Made by a program: the position numbers and the translations under genes. This document shows, piece after piece, positions 42,410 to 51,421 of a stretch of DNA of 64,000 nt (positions are counted from its first letter, which is position 1; each line of letters begins with the position of its first letter). Location of the stretch: positions 6,510,001 through 6,574,000 of the forward strand of contig NZ_JACCBA010000001.1 in assembly GCF_013409365.1 (NCBI RefSeq). Reading direction: 5' to 3'. Below the pieces are notes generated by a model. That model had not been told where the DNA came from and ran no database searches. It saw only the letters and a program-made list of their open reading frames with translations. The stretch comes from Actinomadura luteofluorescens. GTDB taxonomy: Bacteria > Actinomycetota > Actinomycetes > Streptosporangiales > Streptosporangiaceae.

Positions 42410-44355
42410 CCGGGGTCGGCGGTCGTGTGGGGGAGGGCGACCATCGCCATGACGTGCTGCGCCGGGCTGCCCGGCGGGGAGTAGAGGAGGAACGGGCGGC
42501 CCGGGGAGTCGGTGCGGTTCTCGGCCTCGTAGAGGACGGCGACGCCGGCGCTGGACAGGTGGGTGACGCCGGTCAGGTCGACGGTGAGGGGCGTGGTGCC
42601 GCCGCGGGTGCGGACCACGAGCTCCTCGCGCAGCTGCTCGGCGGTGGCGGCGTCGATCGGGCCGTCGAGGCGGATCCGCGGGTGCCCCTCCGAGGGCTGG
42701 TCCAGGATCAGCAGCAGGTTCGGCAGGTCGGACGGCGCCGGTGCCGGCGCGACCTCGCCGGGGGTGAGGAGCCGCGCGGGGCGGGTCAGCCGGTGCCGGA
42801 CGGTGGCCGTCGTCCCGCGCGGGCCGGTCTCGACGTGCAGCTCGTCGGCGAAGTCGCTCGCCATGGCGAGGCCGCGGCCGCGGTCCTCGGTGGGCTGCCA
42901 GGGCTCGCGCCAGTGGCCGTCGTCGGCGACCTCGATCTCGACGACGCCGCGCGCTGTGCACTCGGCCCGGATCCGGACGGCGCCGGGCGTGCCGTCGTAG
43001 GCGTGCTCGACCGCGTTGGTGACGAGCTCGCCGATCGCGTGGCGCAGGAGGATGACGTCCTCGGCGCGGGCCCCGAGGTCGTACAGCCACTCGTCGAGGG
43101 CCTTGCGGGCGGCGGGGATCGCCTCCGACTCGGCCGGCAGGTCCAGCGGCAGCGGCGCGGGCGGGGCGGTCCGCTGCGCGGCCAGCAGCGCGATGTCGTC
43201 GTCGTGCCCCGACGTCCTGATCAGCAGTTCCAGCGTCTGCGTGGTGAGGCGGTCGACGGCGGTGAGCCAGTCCTCGCGCAGCGCCCGCCCGGCGGCGACG
43301 TCAGCGGCGACCTCCGCCAGCTCGACGGTTCCGGCCGCGACCTCCTGGCCGGGCCGCCGCACGATGCCGTCGCTGTAGAGGAGGAGCTGGTCGCCGACGG
43401 CGAGCCGGTCGTGCGCGAGCGGGAAGCCGGTCCCGGTGCCGAGCGGCCCGCCGCCGGACGAGCGCAGGTAGCGGGCGGGGCCTTCGGACGGGATCAGCAG
43501 CGGCGGCGGATGCCCGGCCGTGCAGTACGTCACCCGCCCGTCGCCCGGGTCGACGGCGGCGACGCACACGGTCGCCGCCCGCGCGGCCGGGAGGCGTTCG
43601 GCGAGCCGGTCGGCGGCGGCGAGCGCCTCGGCGATGTCGCCGGTGTGGTCGAGCCGGTCCTCCAGGACGGCGCGGATCCGTCCCATCGCCGCCGACGCCT
43701 CGACGCCGTGCCCCGCCACGTCCCCGACCACGAGGGCCGTCCGGCCGTCGGGGAGGGGGACGGCGTCGAACCAGTCGCCGCCCGCGGCGGAGGCGCCGCC
43801 GGGCAGGTAGCTGCCGCCGATCTGCAGGCCCGGCAGGATCGGCAGGCCCGCGGGCAGCAGCTGCCGCTGCAGCGCCCCGACGGCGTCGCCGGGCTCGCCC
43901 GCGCCCTCCTCGGCGGCACGGCGCGCCGCCTGCCGCTCCCGCACCCGCTCGGTGACGTCCTGCGCGAACGCCACGAGCCGGACCACCTCGCCGGTCGCGG
44001 ACTTCTGCGGGACGACCGTGCAGTCGAGGTACACGTCCTCGTCGGGGCCGGTCGCGCGGGGGAGCTGGATCCGCCATTCGCGCGCCGTGACCGTCTCACC
44101 GGTGCGGAACGGGCGGTCGAGCAGGTCGGACAACTGCTGGGCGACGAACTCGGAGAACAGTTCGGCGGCGGAGCGGCCGAGTACCTCGTCCCGCTCCACC
44201 AGCGCGCGGTAGGCGGCGTTCACCGCGACCAGCCGGTACTCGCCGGGGCTCTCGACCCCGGCGACCGCGGCCGGGATCGCCTCGAACACCTGCCGGACGG
44301 TCCGGGCGTCGCCGGTGAGCCTGTCCATGTCCTCGTCGCGTGCGGACTCTTGCAT
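42406..44355 (-). CDS. PAS-SpoIIE phosphatase-HATPase-STAS signalling protein
   Basis: A 649-residue partner-switching regulator. In order: a PAS sensor (about 15-130), a PP2C-like SpoIIE phosphatase (about 165-375, with GGDWFDAVPL, VVGDVAGHGVEASAAMGRIR, GHPPPLLI and SGHDDDIALL), an RsbW-like ATPase (about 400-520, with LLRHAIGELVTNAVEHAYD and DDGHW) and a STAS anti-anti-sigma domain (about 545-649, with LTGVTHLSSAGVAVLYEA). Phosphatase, kinase and substrate are thus on one chain and may form a self-contained switch. ATG 44355 follows GGAGGG. The target sigma factor is not in view. Confidence 0.93.
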   Translation of the reverse strand: MQESARDEDMDRLTGDARTVRQVFEAIPAAVAGVESPGEYRLVAVNAAYRALVERDEVLGRSAAELFSEFVAQQLSDLLDRPFRTGETVTAREWRIQLPRATGPDEDVYLDCTVVPQKSATGEVVRLVAFAQDVTERVRERQAARRAAEEGAGEPGDAVGALQRQLLPAGLPILPGLQIGGSYLPGGASAAGGDWFDAVPLPDGRTALVVGDVAGHGVEASAAMGRIRAVLEDRLDHTGDIAEALAAADRLAERLPAARAATVCVAAVDPGDGRVTYCTAGHPPPLLIPSEGPARYLRSSGGGPLGTGTGFPLAHDRLAVGDQLLLYSDGIVRRPGQEVAAGTVELAEVAADVAAGRALREDWLTAVDRLTTQTLELLIRTSGHDDDIALLAAQRTAPPAPLPLDLPAESEAIPAARKALDEWLYDLGARAEDVILLRHAIGELVTNAVEHAYDGTPGAVRIRAECTARGVVEIEVADDGHWREPWQPTEDRGRGLAMASDFADELHVETGPRGTTATVRHRLTRPARLLTPGEVAPAPAPSDLPNLLLILDQPSEGHPRIRLDGPIDAATAEQLREELVVRTRGGTTPLTVDLTGVTHLSSAGVAVLYEAENRTDSPGRPFLLYSPPGSPAQHVMAMVALPHTTADPG

Positions 44356-44433
44356 CAACCCTCCGGATGGTCACCTCCGTGCGTCCCTTTGTTTCCGACT
44401 CATCCGGGTTAACACCTTGTGACGCACTCGTTG

Positions 44434-44458
44434 CGCAAGCATCCGGTACCCGCTTGCG
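44434..44458. promoter_or_regulatory. CGCAAGC-N11-GCTTGCG inverted repeat
   Basis: A perfect 7-bp inverted repeat lies in the 259-bp gap between the divergent SpoIIE-type regulator and MFS exporter. TTGCGCAA within it is itself palindromic. It is a candidate operator for either gene. Confidence 0.4.
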
Positions 44459-44614
44459 TCGAGGAGATTCATTCATACCTGGGGTGCCCGGCGCCAGGCC
44501 TGGCCCCCCGCCGGACGCGCCGCCCCACCTCACCTGGTCCTAGGCCGATCGGACCTCAGCGGTCGGGACCGCAGACCGACGCGGGCGCCCGCCCCCGGCG
44601 GCCAGCATGGACGC

Positions 44615-46045
44615 ATGACCGCAGACCTCACCGCCGAGGCGGCGGCGCGGCCGGCCGCCGGGGCGGGCACCCCGGGCTGGGCCGCGCTGCTCGCCGCGTC
44701 GATCGGCCAGTTCCTCGTCGTCCTCGACATCTCCGTCGTCAACGTCGCCCTGCCGCACATCCGCGAGGGCCTCGGCCTCGGCGCGACCGGGCTGCAGTGG
44801 GTCGTCAACGCCTACTCGCTGGCCTTCGCCGGGTTCCTCCTCCTCGGCGGGCGCGCCGCCGACCTCTTCGGCCGCAAGCGCGTCTTCATCACCGGTCTCG
44901 GCCTGTTCACCGTCGCCAGCCTCGCCGGCGGGTTCGGGCAGGACGGCGCGATGCTGGTCGGGGCGCGCGCGTTCCAGGGCCTCGGCGCGGCGATCCTCGC
45001 GCCCGTCACGCTGTCGCTCATCACCGGCACCTTCCCCGAGGGCCCGGCCCGGACGCGGGCGATCGCCATGTGGACGGCGGTCGGCACCGCGGGCGGCGCG
45101 ACCGGCGGCCTCGTCGGCGGGCTGCTGACCGACTACCTGAGCTGGCGCTGGGTGCTGCTGATCAACGTTCCGGTCGGCGCGGTCGTCGCGGTGATCGCCG
45201 CCCGCTGGCTGCGCGGCGAGGGCGACGCGGCCGGGCGGCGCCGCCTCGACCTGCCCGGCGCCGTCCTCGTGACCGCGGGCGTGGGCCTGCTCGCGTTCGG
45301 CATCGGCGAGACGGGGGACCACGGCCTGCGGGGTGCGATCCCGCTCGCCGCCGGCATCGTTCTGCTCGCCGTGTTCGTCGCGGTCGAGGCGCGCACCTCC
45401 GAGCCGCTCGTCCAGTTGCGCCTGTTCCGGCTGCGCAGCGTCGCGGTCGGCAACCTCGCGACGCTCGTCGGGACGATGGCGGGCTTCGCGCTCTGGTACT
45501 TCCTGTCGCTCTACATGCAGAACGTCCTGCACTACAGCGCCGTCCGGACCGGCCTGTCGTTCCTGCCGCACACGGCGGGGATCATCATCGGCTCGCGGCT
45601 CGCGCCGCCCCTGATGGCGCGGATGGGCGCCCGGCGCCTCGCCGGCATCGGCGGGATCGTGGCAGCCGCGGGCTTCGCGTGGCAGAGCCTCGTGCTGGAG
45701 GCCGACGGGACGTTCCTCACCGCCATCCTCGGGCCGGGCGCGGCCATGGCCCTCGGCTTCGGCCTCCTGATGACCCCGCTGGTGGAGGCGTCGACGAGCG
45801 GCGCGGACCCCTCCGAGGCGGGCGCGGTCGCGGGCGTCGTCAACACCTCCCGCACGATCGGCGGCGCGATCGGCCTCACCGTCCTCGGCACCGCCGCCGC
45901 GCACGCCGGGCCGGACCTGGTGGACGGCTACTCGACCGCCTTCCTCGTCGCGGCCGTCATCACCGCCGCCGGCACGGCCATCGTCCCGTTCCTGCCGGGG
46001 CCCCACCGGGTGTCTCAGTCGGAGGAGGAGGCGGCGACCGCGTGA
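44615..46045 (+). CDS. MFS drug exporter, DHA2 (14-TM) family
   Basis: A 476-residue proton-driven exporter of the EmrB/QacA group. Motif C-like and family sequences are VVLDISVVNVALPHIRE, LQWVVNAYSLAFAGFLLLGG, RAADLFGRKRVF (motif A) and GRAFQGLGAA-like ARAFQGLGAAILAPV. Fourteen hydrophobic segments can be counted. The substrate is unknown. ATG 44615 is the first in frame. The divergent signalling gene shares its upstream region. The 275 bp downstream hold a strong hairpin and no convincing gene. Confidence 0.92.
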   Translation: MTADLTAEAAARPAAGAGTPGWAALLAASIGQFLVVLDISVVNVALPHIREGLGLGATGLQWVVNAYSLAFAGFLLLGGRAADLFGRKRVFITGLGLFTVASLAGGFGQDGAMLVGARAFQGLGAAILAPVTLSLITGTFPEGPARTRAIAMWTAVGTAGGATGGLVGGLLTDYLSWRWVLLINVPVGAVVAVIAARWLRGEGDAAGRRRLDLPGAVLVTAGVGLLAFGIGETGDHGLRGAIPLAAGIVLLAVFVAVEARTSEPLVQLRLFRLRSVAVGNLATLVGTMAGFALWYFLSLYMQNVLHYSAVRTGLSFLPHTAGIIIGSRLAPPLMARMGARRLAGIGGIVAAAGFAWQSLVLEADGTFLTAILGPGAAMALGFGLLMTPLVEASTSGADPSEAGAVAGVVNTSRTIGGAIGLTVLGTAAAHAGPDLVDGYSTAFLVAAVITAAGTAIVPFLPGPHRVSQSEEEAATA

Positions 46046-46198
46046 CGCACGGCCCCGGCCGCGACGACCGCCCACACGACGACGGCGGGCCAGAGCAGGG
46101 CCTTGCCGAGCGCCCCGAGCCACGGGACGTCGCAGCCTGATGCCCGCTCACGGATCCACCATGGCCGCCTGCAAGGGGCCGGGCCAGTTGCCCGATAA

Positions 46199-46234
46199 CA
46201 GAAACGGGCGCACCGGAAGGCGCGCCCGTTTCTG
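46199..46234. terminator. Bidirectional hairpin terminator
   Basis: CAGAAACGGGCGC (46199-46211) and GCGCCCGTTTCTG (46222-46234) form a perfect 13-bp stem with a 10-base loop. It lies between the convergent MFS and TerD-like genes and could end both transcripts. Confidence 0.75.
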
Positions 46235-46320
46235 TCAGAAGCGAGGAAAGCGAAAGGGCTGGTTGCCTATCAGGGATGAGAAGGAAGCCCCTTCATGGCC
46301 TCGCATGTCGACTTTATCAG

Positions 46321-48477
46321 TCAGGCCGGGATCAGGTCACTCAGGTTTTCCGGCGTGTAGACCGTGGAGTCCTCGTGCAGGCCGTCCGGGCGTTCCAGGC
46401 CGATGAACGTGACCGGCTCGCCGGGCGGCGTGCCGTCCCAGAGGGTCGTCTCGCCGGCGCCGAGCAGGTCCACCAGGTGGCGGACGGTCAGGTGGCGGCG
46501 CTCCACGATGCCGCGCAGCAGTTCCGCCGTCGTCACGCGGTTGTCCTCCACCCGGTTGAACTCCGGCGCGCCCTTCAGGTGCAGGTGCAGCCACTTGGCG
46601 CGCCACCGGCCGTCGTCGCCGCGCAGGAACACCAGCGGCAGCGCGACCCGGCCCGGCCCGCGCAGCTCCGACTTCATCCGGACGGTCCGCGCCTCGAACG
46701 GGCGCCCCTTCTGCTCCCCGTCGCGCAGCATGAACCCGAAGAACGACTCCTCGACCTGTTCGAAATTCTCCCCGGAATAGACGTCCACCTGCGGGACGAT
46801 GAACCAGGCCTCGACCTTGGCGAGGTTCAGGTTGATGAACTCCGACGCGCCTTCGGGGGCGTTGGTGATGTCGCCGGAATGCTCTCCCGCCACGGTCTTG
46901 AGATTGGTGTAGGAAATCCATTCGGGGTCGCCGTAGTCCTCGCCGAGCATGAGCACGGAAAGGTCGAAGTCCGTCCTGCGCTCGCGCTGCCGCCAGTAGA
47001 CGAAGAAGCGCAGCAGCTCGTCGTCCACGGGGGCCACCGAGCCGCGCGGCAAGACGCCGAGCCCCTTCCCGGCCGACTTCCCGCTGAGCGGCAGCGCGAC
47101 GTCGAGCACGTCGGGGTCGACGACCAGGCGGCCGACGGACGGGAGGCGGTCCCGGATCTCGCCGTCCAGCATCGCCGTGAGCCGCTCCGCCGCGCCGGGG
47201 TCCAGGGGCGGGCGGGTGTCGGGCAGGGTGACGCCGCGGCCGAGCCGGTTGGCGAACAGCCGCGTCCGCCCGGGCTCGGCGGCTCGGTTGAGCAGGTGCT
47301 CCCGCACCGACAGCAGCACCCGGCCCGAGACGCGGCCGATCACGGACTCGGCCGTGTCCAGCACCGCGTCCTGGGAGTCCGGCGCGAGGCGCAGCAGCCG
47401 GTCCAGGGACCGGAACAGCATGCCGGGCGCGCCCGCCGCGACGTGCGCGGCGCCCTCGACGTCCTCGGACGCCAGCCGCGCCTCGAAGCGCGCCGCGAAC
47501 GACGGCGCCCTCTTCTCGCCGCGCGCGACCGCGAACACGTCCGCGGCCCCGGGCCACTTCGGGTGCTCGTGCGGGTGGAGCCGCTCGCCGAGCCGCTTCC
47601 ACGGCTCGCGCCGGGCGGCGACGTCTCCGAGCTTGCCGGGGTCGTCGCGCACGACGCCGTCGAGCGCGGCGAGCAGCGCCCGGCGCACGGGACGCGGCAT
47701 CGACACGAATCGGGTGGGCTCCTGGAGGGTCACGTCGCCGTCCGACAGCGCGCACGCCAGGCGCAGCACGTCGGTGACCGTGTCGACGAGGAGGCCGGCG
47801 CCCAGCGTCAAGCGGACCCGGTTGATGACGGCGCGGTTCTCCCGGACGGGGATCCGCTCCGGGTGCGGGCCGCCGGTGTGGTGCGCGGCCAGCTTCCCGA
47901 GCGTCTCCAGGTCCTCCTCGCCCAGCGGCGTGGTGCTCTCCGCGAGCCGCAGGTACAGCTCCGCGGCCTCCTCGGCGAGGGCCCGCCCGAGGTGCAGGAC
48001 GGTCACCCGGTCGCCCGCGGCGGCGACCAGCTCGTCCTGCGCCGCCAGCATCTCCTCGTAGGTGTGCTGGTAGCGGCCGTAGCCCTTGAGCGCGAGCAGG
48101 TCGAGGACGCCGCCGCGCCGCGACTCGCGGGCCGCCGGAGCGAGCTTCGCGTCCTGCAGCGTCTCGTGGAGGAGCCCGAGCCAGAAGTCCAGGGTGTCGG
48201 GCACGTTGCGCGGGAAGTCGCGGAAGTAGGTGTTGTGCTGGACGTGGTCGCCCGCCAACTCGCGGACGGTCGCGAGCGTGCGCACCGCGACGCTCCGGAC
48301 GGTCTGGTCCGCCAGCCCCGACAGGGCGCGCAGGACGTCGCCGGACAGCTTGAAGCCGGCCGACATCAGCGCGGCGTCGAACTGCCGCGCGACCGACGCC
48401 CCTTCTCCGGACGGACCGGACGGCGCGGGAATGCAATGCGTGTGCCGGACGACCAGTGCCTCAAGCCAGATGCTCAC
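46321..48477 (-). CDS. TerD-like domain protein of the SCO0854/MXAN_6230 type
   Basis: A roughly 718-residue cytosolic protein. Residues 1-440 are helical with repeat-like units (LSGLADQTVRSVAVRTLATV, LVDTVTDVLRLACALSDGDV). Residues about 510-660 resemble TerD, the calcium-binding stress-protein domain: FDLSVLMLGEDYG, WISYTNLKTVAGEHSGDITN, EFINLNLAKVEAWFIVPQVD and VYSGENFEQVEESFFGFML. TerD proteins work in tellurite/phage/colicin stress complexes; here no ter genes are nearby. GTG 48477 gives the family-like start (SIWLEALVVRHTHCIP); ATG 48501 is possible. The name is from memory of SCO0854. Confidence 0.7.
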   Translation of the reverse strand: MSIWLEALVVRHTHCIPAPSGPSGEGASVARQFDAALMSAGFKLSGDVLRALSGLADQTVRSVAVRTLATVRELAGDHVQHNTYFRDFPRNVPDTLDFWLGLLHETLQDAKLAPAARESRRGGVLDLLALKGYGRYQHTYEEMLAAQDELVAAAGDRVTVLHLGRALAEEAAELYLRLAESTTPLGEEDLETLGKLAAHHTGGPHPERIPVRENRAVINRVRLTLGAGLLVDTVTDVLRLACALSDGDVTLQEPTRFVSMPRPVRRALLAALDGVVRDDPGKLGDVAARREPWKRLGERLHPHEHPKWPGAADVFAVARGEKRAPSFAARFEARLASEDVEGAAHVAAGAPGMLFRSLDRLLRLAPDSQDAVLDTAESVIGRVSGRVLLSVREHLLNRAAEPGRTRLFANRLGRGVTLPDTRPPLDPGAAERLTAMLDGEIRDRLPSVGRLVVDPDVLDVALPLSGKSAGKGLGVLPRGSVAPVDDELLRFFVYWRQRERRTDFDLSVLMLGEDYGDPEWISYTNLKTVAGEHSGDITNAPEGASEFINLNLAKVEAWFIVPQVDVYSGENFEQVEESFFGFMLRDGEQKGRPFEARTVRMKSELRGPGRVALPLVFLRGDDGRWRAKWLHLHLKGAPEFNRVEDNRVTTAELLRGIVERRHLTVRHLVDLLGAGETTLWDGTPPGEPVTFIGLERPDGLHEDSTVYTPENLSDLIPA

Positions 48478-48549
48478 CGCGCCATGGTGACAGAGCGCCA
48501 TAAATCACTGCACTCGATTAAGCGCGACCGGTGGAACGGCCGCGCCGAG

Positions 48550-49821
48550 TCAGGAGGCGAGGGCGTGCTGCGCCGGCCGCGTGTCCGGCGCGGACGGGCG
48601 GGCCAGGCGCCTTCCGAGCCGTTGGGCGGGGGCCTCGATCCAGCGCTGCGAGGCCCAGCTCGCCGCGATCAGGACGAGGAGGAAGAAGGCGAGGCCGACC
48701 GCGTCCTCGCGTCCGGAGACGTCGAAGAACTGCGCCGCCACCATCAGCAGCAGCGGATGCAGCAGGTACACCGAGAAGCTGATGGTGCCGAGGCCGGTCG
48801 CCCAGGCGGGGAAGCGCCGGTGCCGGAGCCGCCAGCCCGCCGCGAACGTCGCGGCCGCCGCCAGGACCGCGCCGCACCACACGAGCTGGGCGTTGCGGCC
48901 GTAGGGGGCCGCGTTCCACGTCCCGGCGGCGAGCGCGCCCGTCAGTACCACCGCGCCCGTCGCCCCGGCCGTGCGCCGCGAGATCTGGCCGTGCTCGGCG
49001 CGGTGCACGGCGGTGCCCATGAACATGGCCGCCAGCATGAGCAGGCCCTCCCACGCGCCGACGCGGCCGTTGACCGCGACGAGCGCGAGTGCGAGCAGCC
49101 CGCCGAGCAGCCCGCCCGCGACGCGCGGCGCGGGTCGCCCGGACGACGCCGCCGGGATCGCCACCGCCAGGGCGGCCACCGTCACCGCGACCACCGGACC
49201 CGTCCCCGCGGTTCGCGACAGCAGGGCGGCGGGGGCGTACGCGCCCGTCAGCAGCCCGCAGGCCGTCAGCGCGACCGCCACCAGCGCGACGACCGTGAGG
49301 ACGGCGGCGGCCGGCGCCGAGCGGCGGTGCCCGCCGACGACGAACAGCGCGACGACCAGCAGGTAGAAGGCCATCTCGTAGGACAGCGTCCACAGCACGT
49401 TCATCGCGTTCGGGACGTTCAGGACGTCCTGCAGCATGGTCATGTGCGCCAGGACGGCGGTCGCGGGGGAGTACTGCTCCAGCCCGGCGCGGAGCCCGAG
49501 GACGCCGAGCAGGAACGGCAGGACGGCGAGGAGGCAGGTCACGGCGAGCAGCGGGTAGATGCGGAAGAACCGACCGACCCAGAACCCGCGCACGCTGCCG
49601 CGCCGTTCCAGCGAGGCGGGCACGATGTAGCCGCTGACCAGGAAGAACACCAGCACTCCGAACAGGCCGGGGTCGAACCAGTCGGCGAGCCGCACCCGGA
49701 GGTCGGGCAGGTACACGTAGCTCGCGTGGTGCAGCGCGACCGCCAGGGCGGCGGCCCCCCGCAGCGCATCGAGCCACCCAAGCCTGGACGATGCGGAGGA
49801 AACACCCAAAGCGGGAAGCAT
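48550..49821 (-). CDS. Acyltransferase family 3 membrane protein
   Basis: A 423-residue integral membrane O-acyltransferase (PF01757). The N-terminal motif RLGWLDALRGAAALAVALHH contains the usual catalytic His. FFLVSGYIVPASLERRGSVR, GFWVGRFFRIYPLLAV and LWTLSYEMAFYLLVV are conserved, and the C-terminus ends WIEAPAQRLGRRLA. About ten membrane helices. It probably modifies an exported sugar or lipid; no polysaccharide cluster is nearby. ATG 49821. Confidence 0.92.
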   Translation of the reverse strand: MLPALGVSSASSRLGWLDALRGAAALAVALHHASYVYLPDLRVRLADWFDPGLFGVLVFFLVSGYIVPASLERRGSVRGFWVGRFFRIYPLLAVTCLLAVLPFLLGVLGLRAGLEQYSPATAVLAHMTMLQDVLNVPNAMNVLWTLSYEMAFYLLVVALFVVGGHRRSAPAAAVLTVVALVAVALTACGLLTGAYAPAALLSRTAGTGPVVAVTVAALAVAIPAASSGRPAPRVAGGLLGGLLALALVAVNGRVGAWEGLLMLAAMFMGTAVHRAEHGQISRRTAGATGAVVLTGALAAGTWNAAPYGRNAQLVWCGAVLAAAATFAAGWRLRHRRFPAWATGLGTISFSVYLLHPLLLMVAAQFFDVSGREDAVGLAFFLLVLIAASWASQRWIEAPAQRLGRRLARPSAPDTRPAQHALAS

Positions 49822-49952
49822 TCCGACAGACTAGTAGCTCTCGCATCATCTCCACCATCGGCCGCAGGTCTTCCCTGATTCGCATTTCTGCCGTGAAATG
49901 GATGAGAACGGTTTCTCGCTCGCCGCTCGTAAAGCGGCGGATCGGAGGGGAA

Positions 49953-50480
49953 ATGCCGGGGATAACGCATCGCTCGACCAGGGAACCCGCGATCAGGTCG
50001 CGTTTCCTCTCGCATGGCACGCTCAAGATCACCGATGTGGCGGCGACGCGGCGCTTCTATGAGGAGGTACTCGGCCTGGAGGTCGTCCAGCCGATGACGG
50101 CGGTCCTCTACGCACGGCTCGGCGGCGACCACACCTACGTGTGCGTGGAGTCCAGGTCCGACCGCCCCGACATGCCGCTGCTCTACCACAACGGGATCGA
50201 CGTGGGCAGCGACGAGGAGGTGGACGAGGCGTACCGCGAGATAGCGGAGGTGTCCGAGGAGTACGGGGTCAGGGAGCTCAACAAGCCCGTCCGCCAGCAC
50301 GGCGTCTACTCGTTCTACCTCAAGGACCTCGACGGCAACTGGTGGGAGATCGGCCACCTGCCGCCCGGCGGCTACCGGTTCCGCTTCACCGACGCGCGCA
50401 ACGACCTCACCGGCCGCACCGGCCTCACCCCGCAGGAGGCGAAGGACGTCTTCCTCAACCCGGTCATCGACGCCGGCTGA
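49953..50480 (+). CDS. VOC-family (glyoxalase-like) protein
   Basis: A 175-residue vicinal-oxygen-chelate protein: FLSHGTLKITDVAATRRFYE, EVLGLEVVQPM, PLLYHNGIDVGSDEEVDEAY, GVYSFYLKDLDGNWWEIGH. Candidate metal ligands are His near the start (SHGTL) and Glu in WWEIGH. The substrate is unknown. ATG 49953 follows GGAGGGGAA. A small hairpin (CGCCGCT/AGCGGCG, 49921-49939) precedes the ribosome site. The nitroreductase gene follows after 51 bp. Confidence 0.88.
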   Translation: MPGITHRSTREPAIRSRFLSHGTLKITDVAATRRFYEEVLGLEVVQPMTAVLYARLGGDHTYVCVESRSDRPDMPLLYHNGIDVGSDEEVDEAYREIAEVSEEYGVRELNKPVRQHGVYSFYLKDLDGNWWEIGHLPPGGYRFRFTDARNDLTGRTGLTPQEAKDVFLNPVIDAG

Positions 50481-50531
50481 CCGCGGCCCCCGCGCCGGGT
50501 AACCCCAGGGGCGCCTGGGGACGATGGGGGC

Positions 50532-51194
50532 ATGACGACTGACGAGGGCAGGACGACGCTGCCGCTGAGCCCGGACGAGCTGCTGACCACGACGCGCACC
50601 GTGCGCAAGCGCCTCGACCTCGACCGGCCCGTCCCCATGGAGCTGGTCCGCGAGTGTCTGGAGATCGCGCTGCAGGCGCCGAGCGGCAGCAACCGGCAGG
50701 GCTGGCAGTGGATCGTCGTCACCGACCCCGGCACCCGCGCGGAGATCGGCGAGCGCTACCGGCGCGCGTTCGCCGCGTACGCGCAGGCGGGCGGGGCCGG
50801 CGGCGCGCAGTACGAGGGCGAGCGGGCCGAGGTGCAGCGCCGCGTCGGGGAGAGCGCCGCCCACCTGGCCGACCGCATGGGGGACGTGCCGGTCCTGGTG
50901 ATCCCGTGCCTGCGGGTGCCAGGCGGGCGGCTGCCGGAGGGCAACCAGGCGGGGCTGTGGGGCTCGCTGCTTCCCGCCGCCTGGAACTACGCCCTCGCGG
51001 CGCGCGCCCGCGGGCTCGGCACCGCCTGGACGTCCCTGCACCTGGCCTACGAGCGGGAGGTCGCCGAGCTGCTCGGCCTGCCCGAGGACGTCCGCCAGGG
51101 AGCGCTCATCCCGACCGCCTACTACACCGGCGAGACGTTCCGGCCGGCCTCGCGGGTCCCGCTGGAGGAGATCCTCCACCTCGACCGCTGGTGA
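50532..51194 (+). CDS. Nitroreductase-family flavoprotein
   Basis: A 220-residue FMN-dependent oxidoreductase. TTTRTVRKRLDLDRPVPMEL and QAPSGSNRQGWQWIVVTD form the N-terminal flavin site, WGSLLPAAWNYALAARARGL and GTAWTSLHLAYEREVAELLG the central part. It uses NAD(P)H to reduce an unknown substrate. It may be cotranscribed with the VOC gene. A hairpin follows the stop. Confidence 0.92.
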   Translation: MTTDEGRTTLPLSPDELLTTTRTVRKRLDLDRPVPMELVRECLEIALQAPSGSNRQGWQWIVVTDPGTRAEIGERYRRAFAAYAQAGGAGGAQYEGERAEVQRRVGESAAHLADRMGDVPVLVIPCLRVPGGRLPEGNQAGLWGSLLPAAWNYALAARARGLGTAWTSLHLAYEREVAELLGLPEDVRQGALIPTAYYTGETFRPASRVPLEEILHLDRW

Positions 51195-51196
51195 CG

Positions 51197-51221
51197 CCTT
51201 ATTGTCGCAGCGCCAATAAGG
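51197..51221 (+). terminator. Hairpin after the nitroreductase gene
   Basis: CCTTATTG (51197-51204) pairs with CAATAAGG (51214-51221), two bases after the stop codon. This is an A/T-rich stem unusual for this genome. Confidence 0.55.
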
Positions 51222-51338
51222 GGTTAGGGTTCGGGGTGAGCCCCGGCGGCCCCGCGTGATCCCCGTCTACGCGCCAGACGCACGCGGGACCGCCGGCCCC
51301 TGGACCGGAGACCCTCGGGGCGGTCTGCGGGCGTGGAA

Positions 51339-51378
51339 CAGGGCCGGCGCCGCGAGCGGGGCAGCGACGCCGGCCCTG
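51339..51378 (-). terminator. Terminator of the chitinase operon
   Basis: CAGGGCCGGCG (51339-51349) and CGCCGGCCCTG (51368-51378) form a perfect 11-bp stem downstream of the last chitinase gene. Between it and the gene the stop-codon region is duplicated: TCATTTCAGGCC occurs at 51407-51418 and 51422-51433. Confidence 0.6.
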
Positions 51379-51421
51379 GGATCGGGGGCGGGACGGGCTC
51401 AGGCCGTCATTTCAGGCCCGG

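Noticed and set aside
46016..46190. A minus-strand small membrane peptide ending WPAVVVWAVVAAGAVRHAVA just after the MFS gene
   Set aside because: The hydrophobic sequence looks real, but there is no ATG, GTG or TTG start at a suitable place and it overlaps the MFS 3' end.
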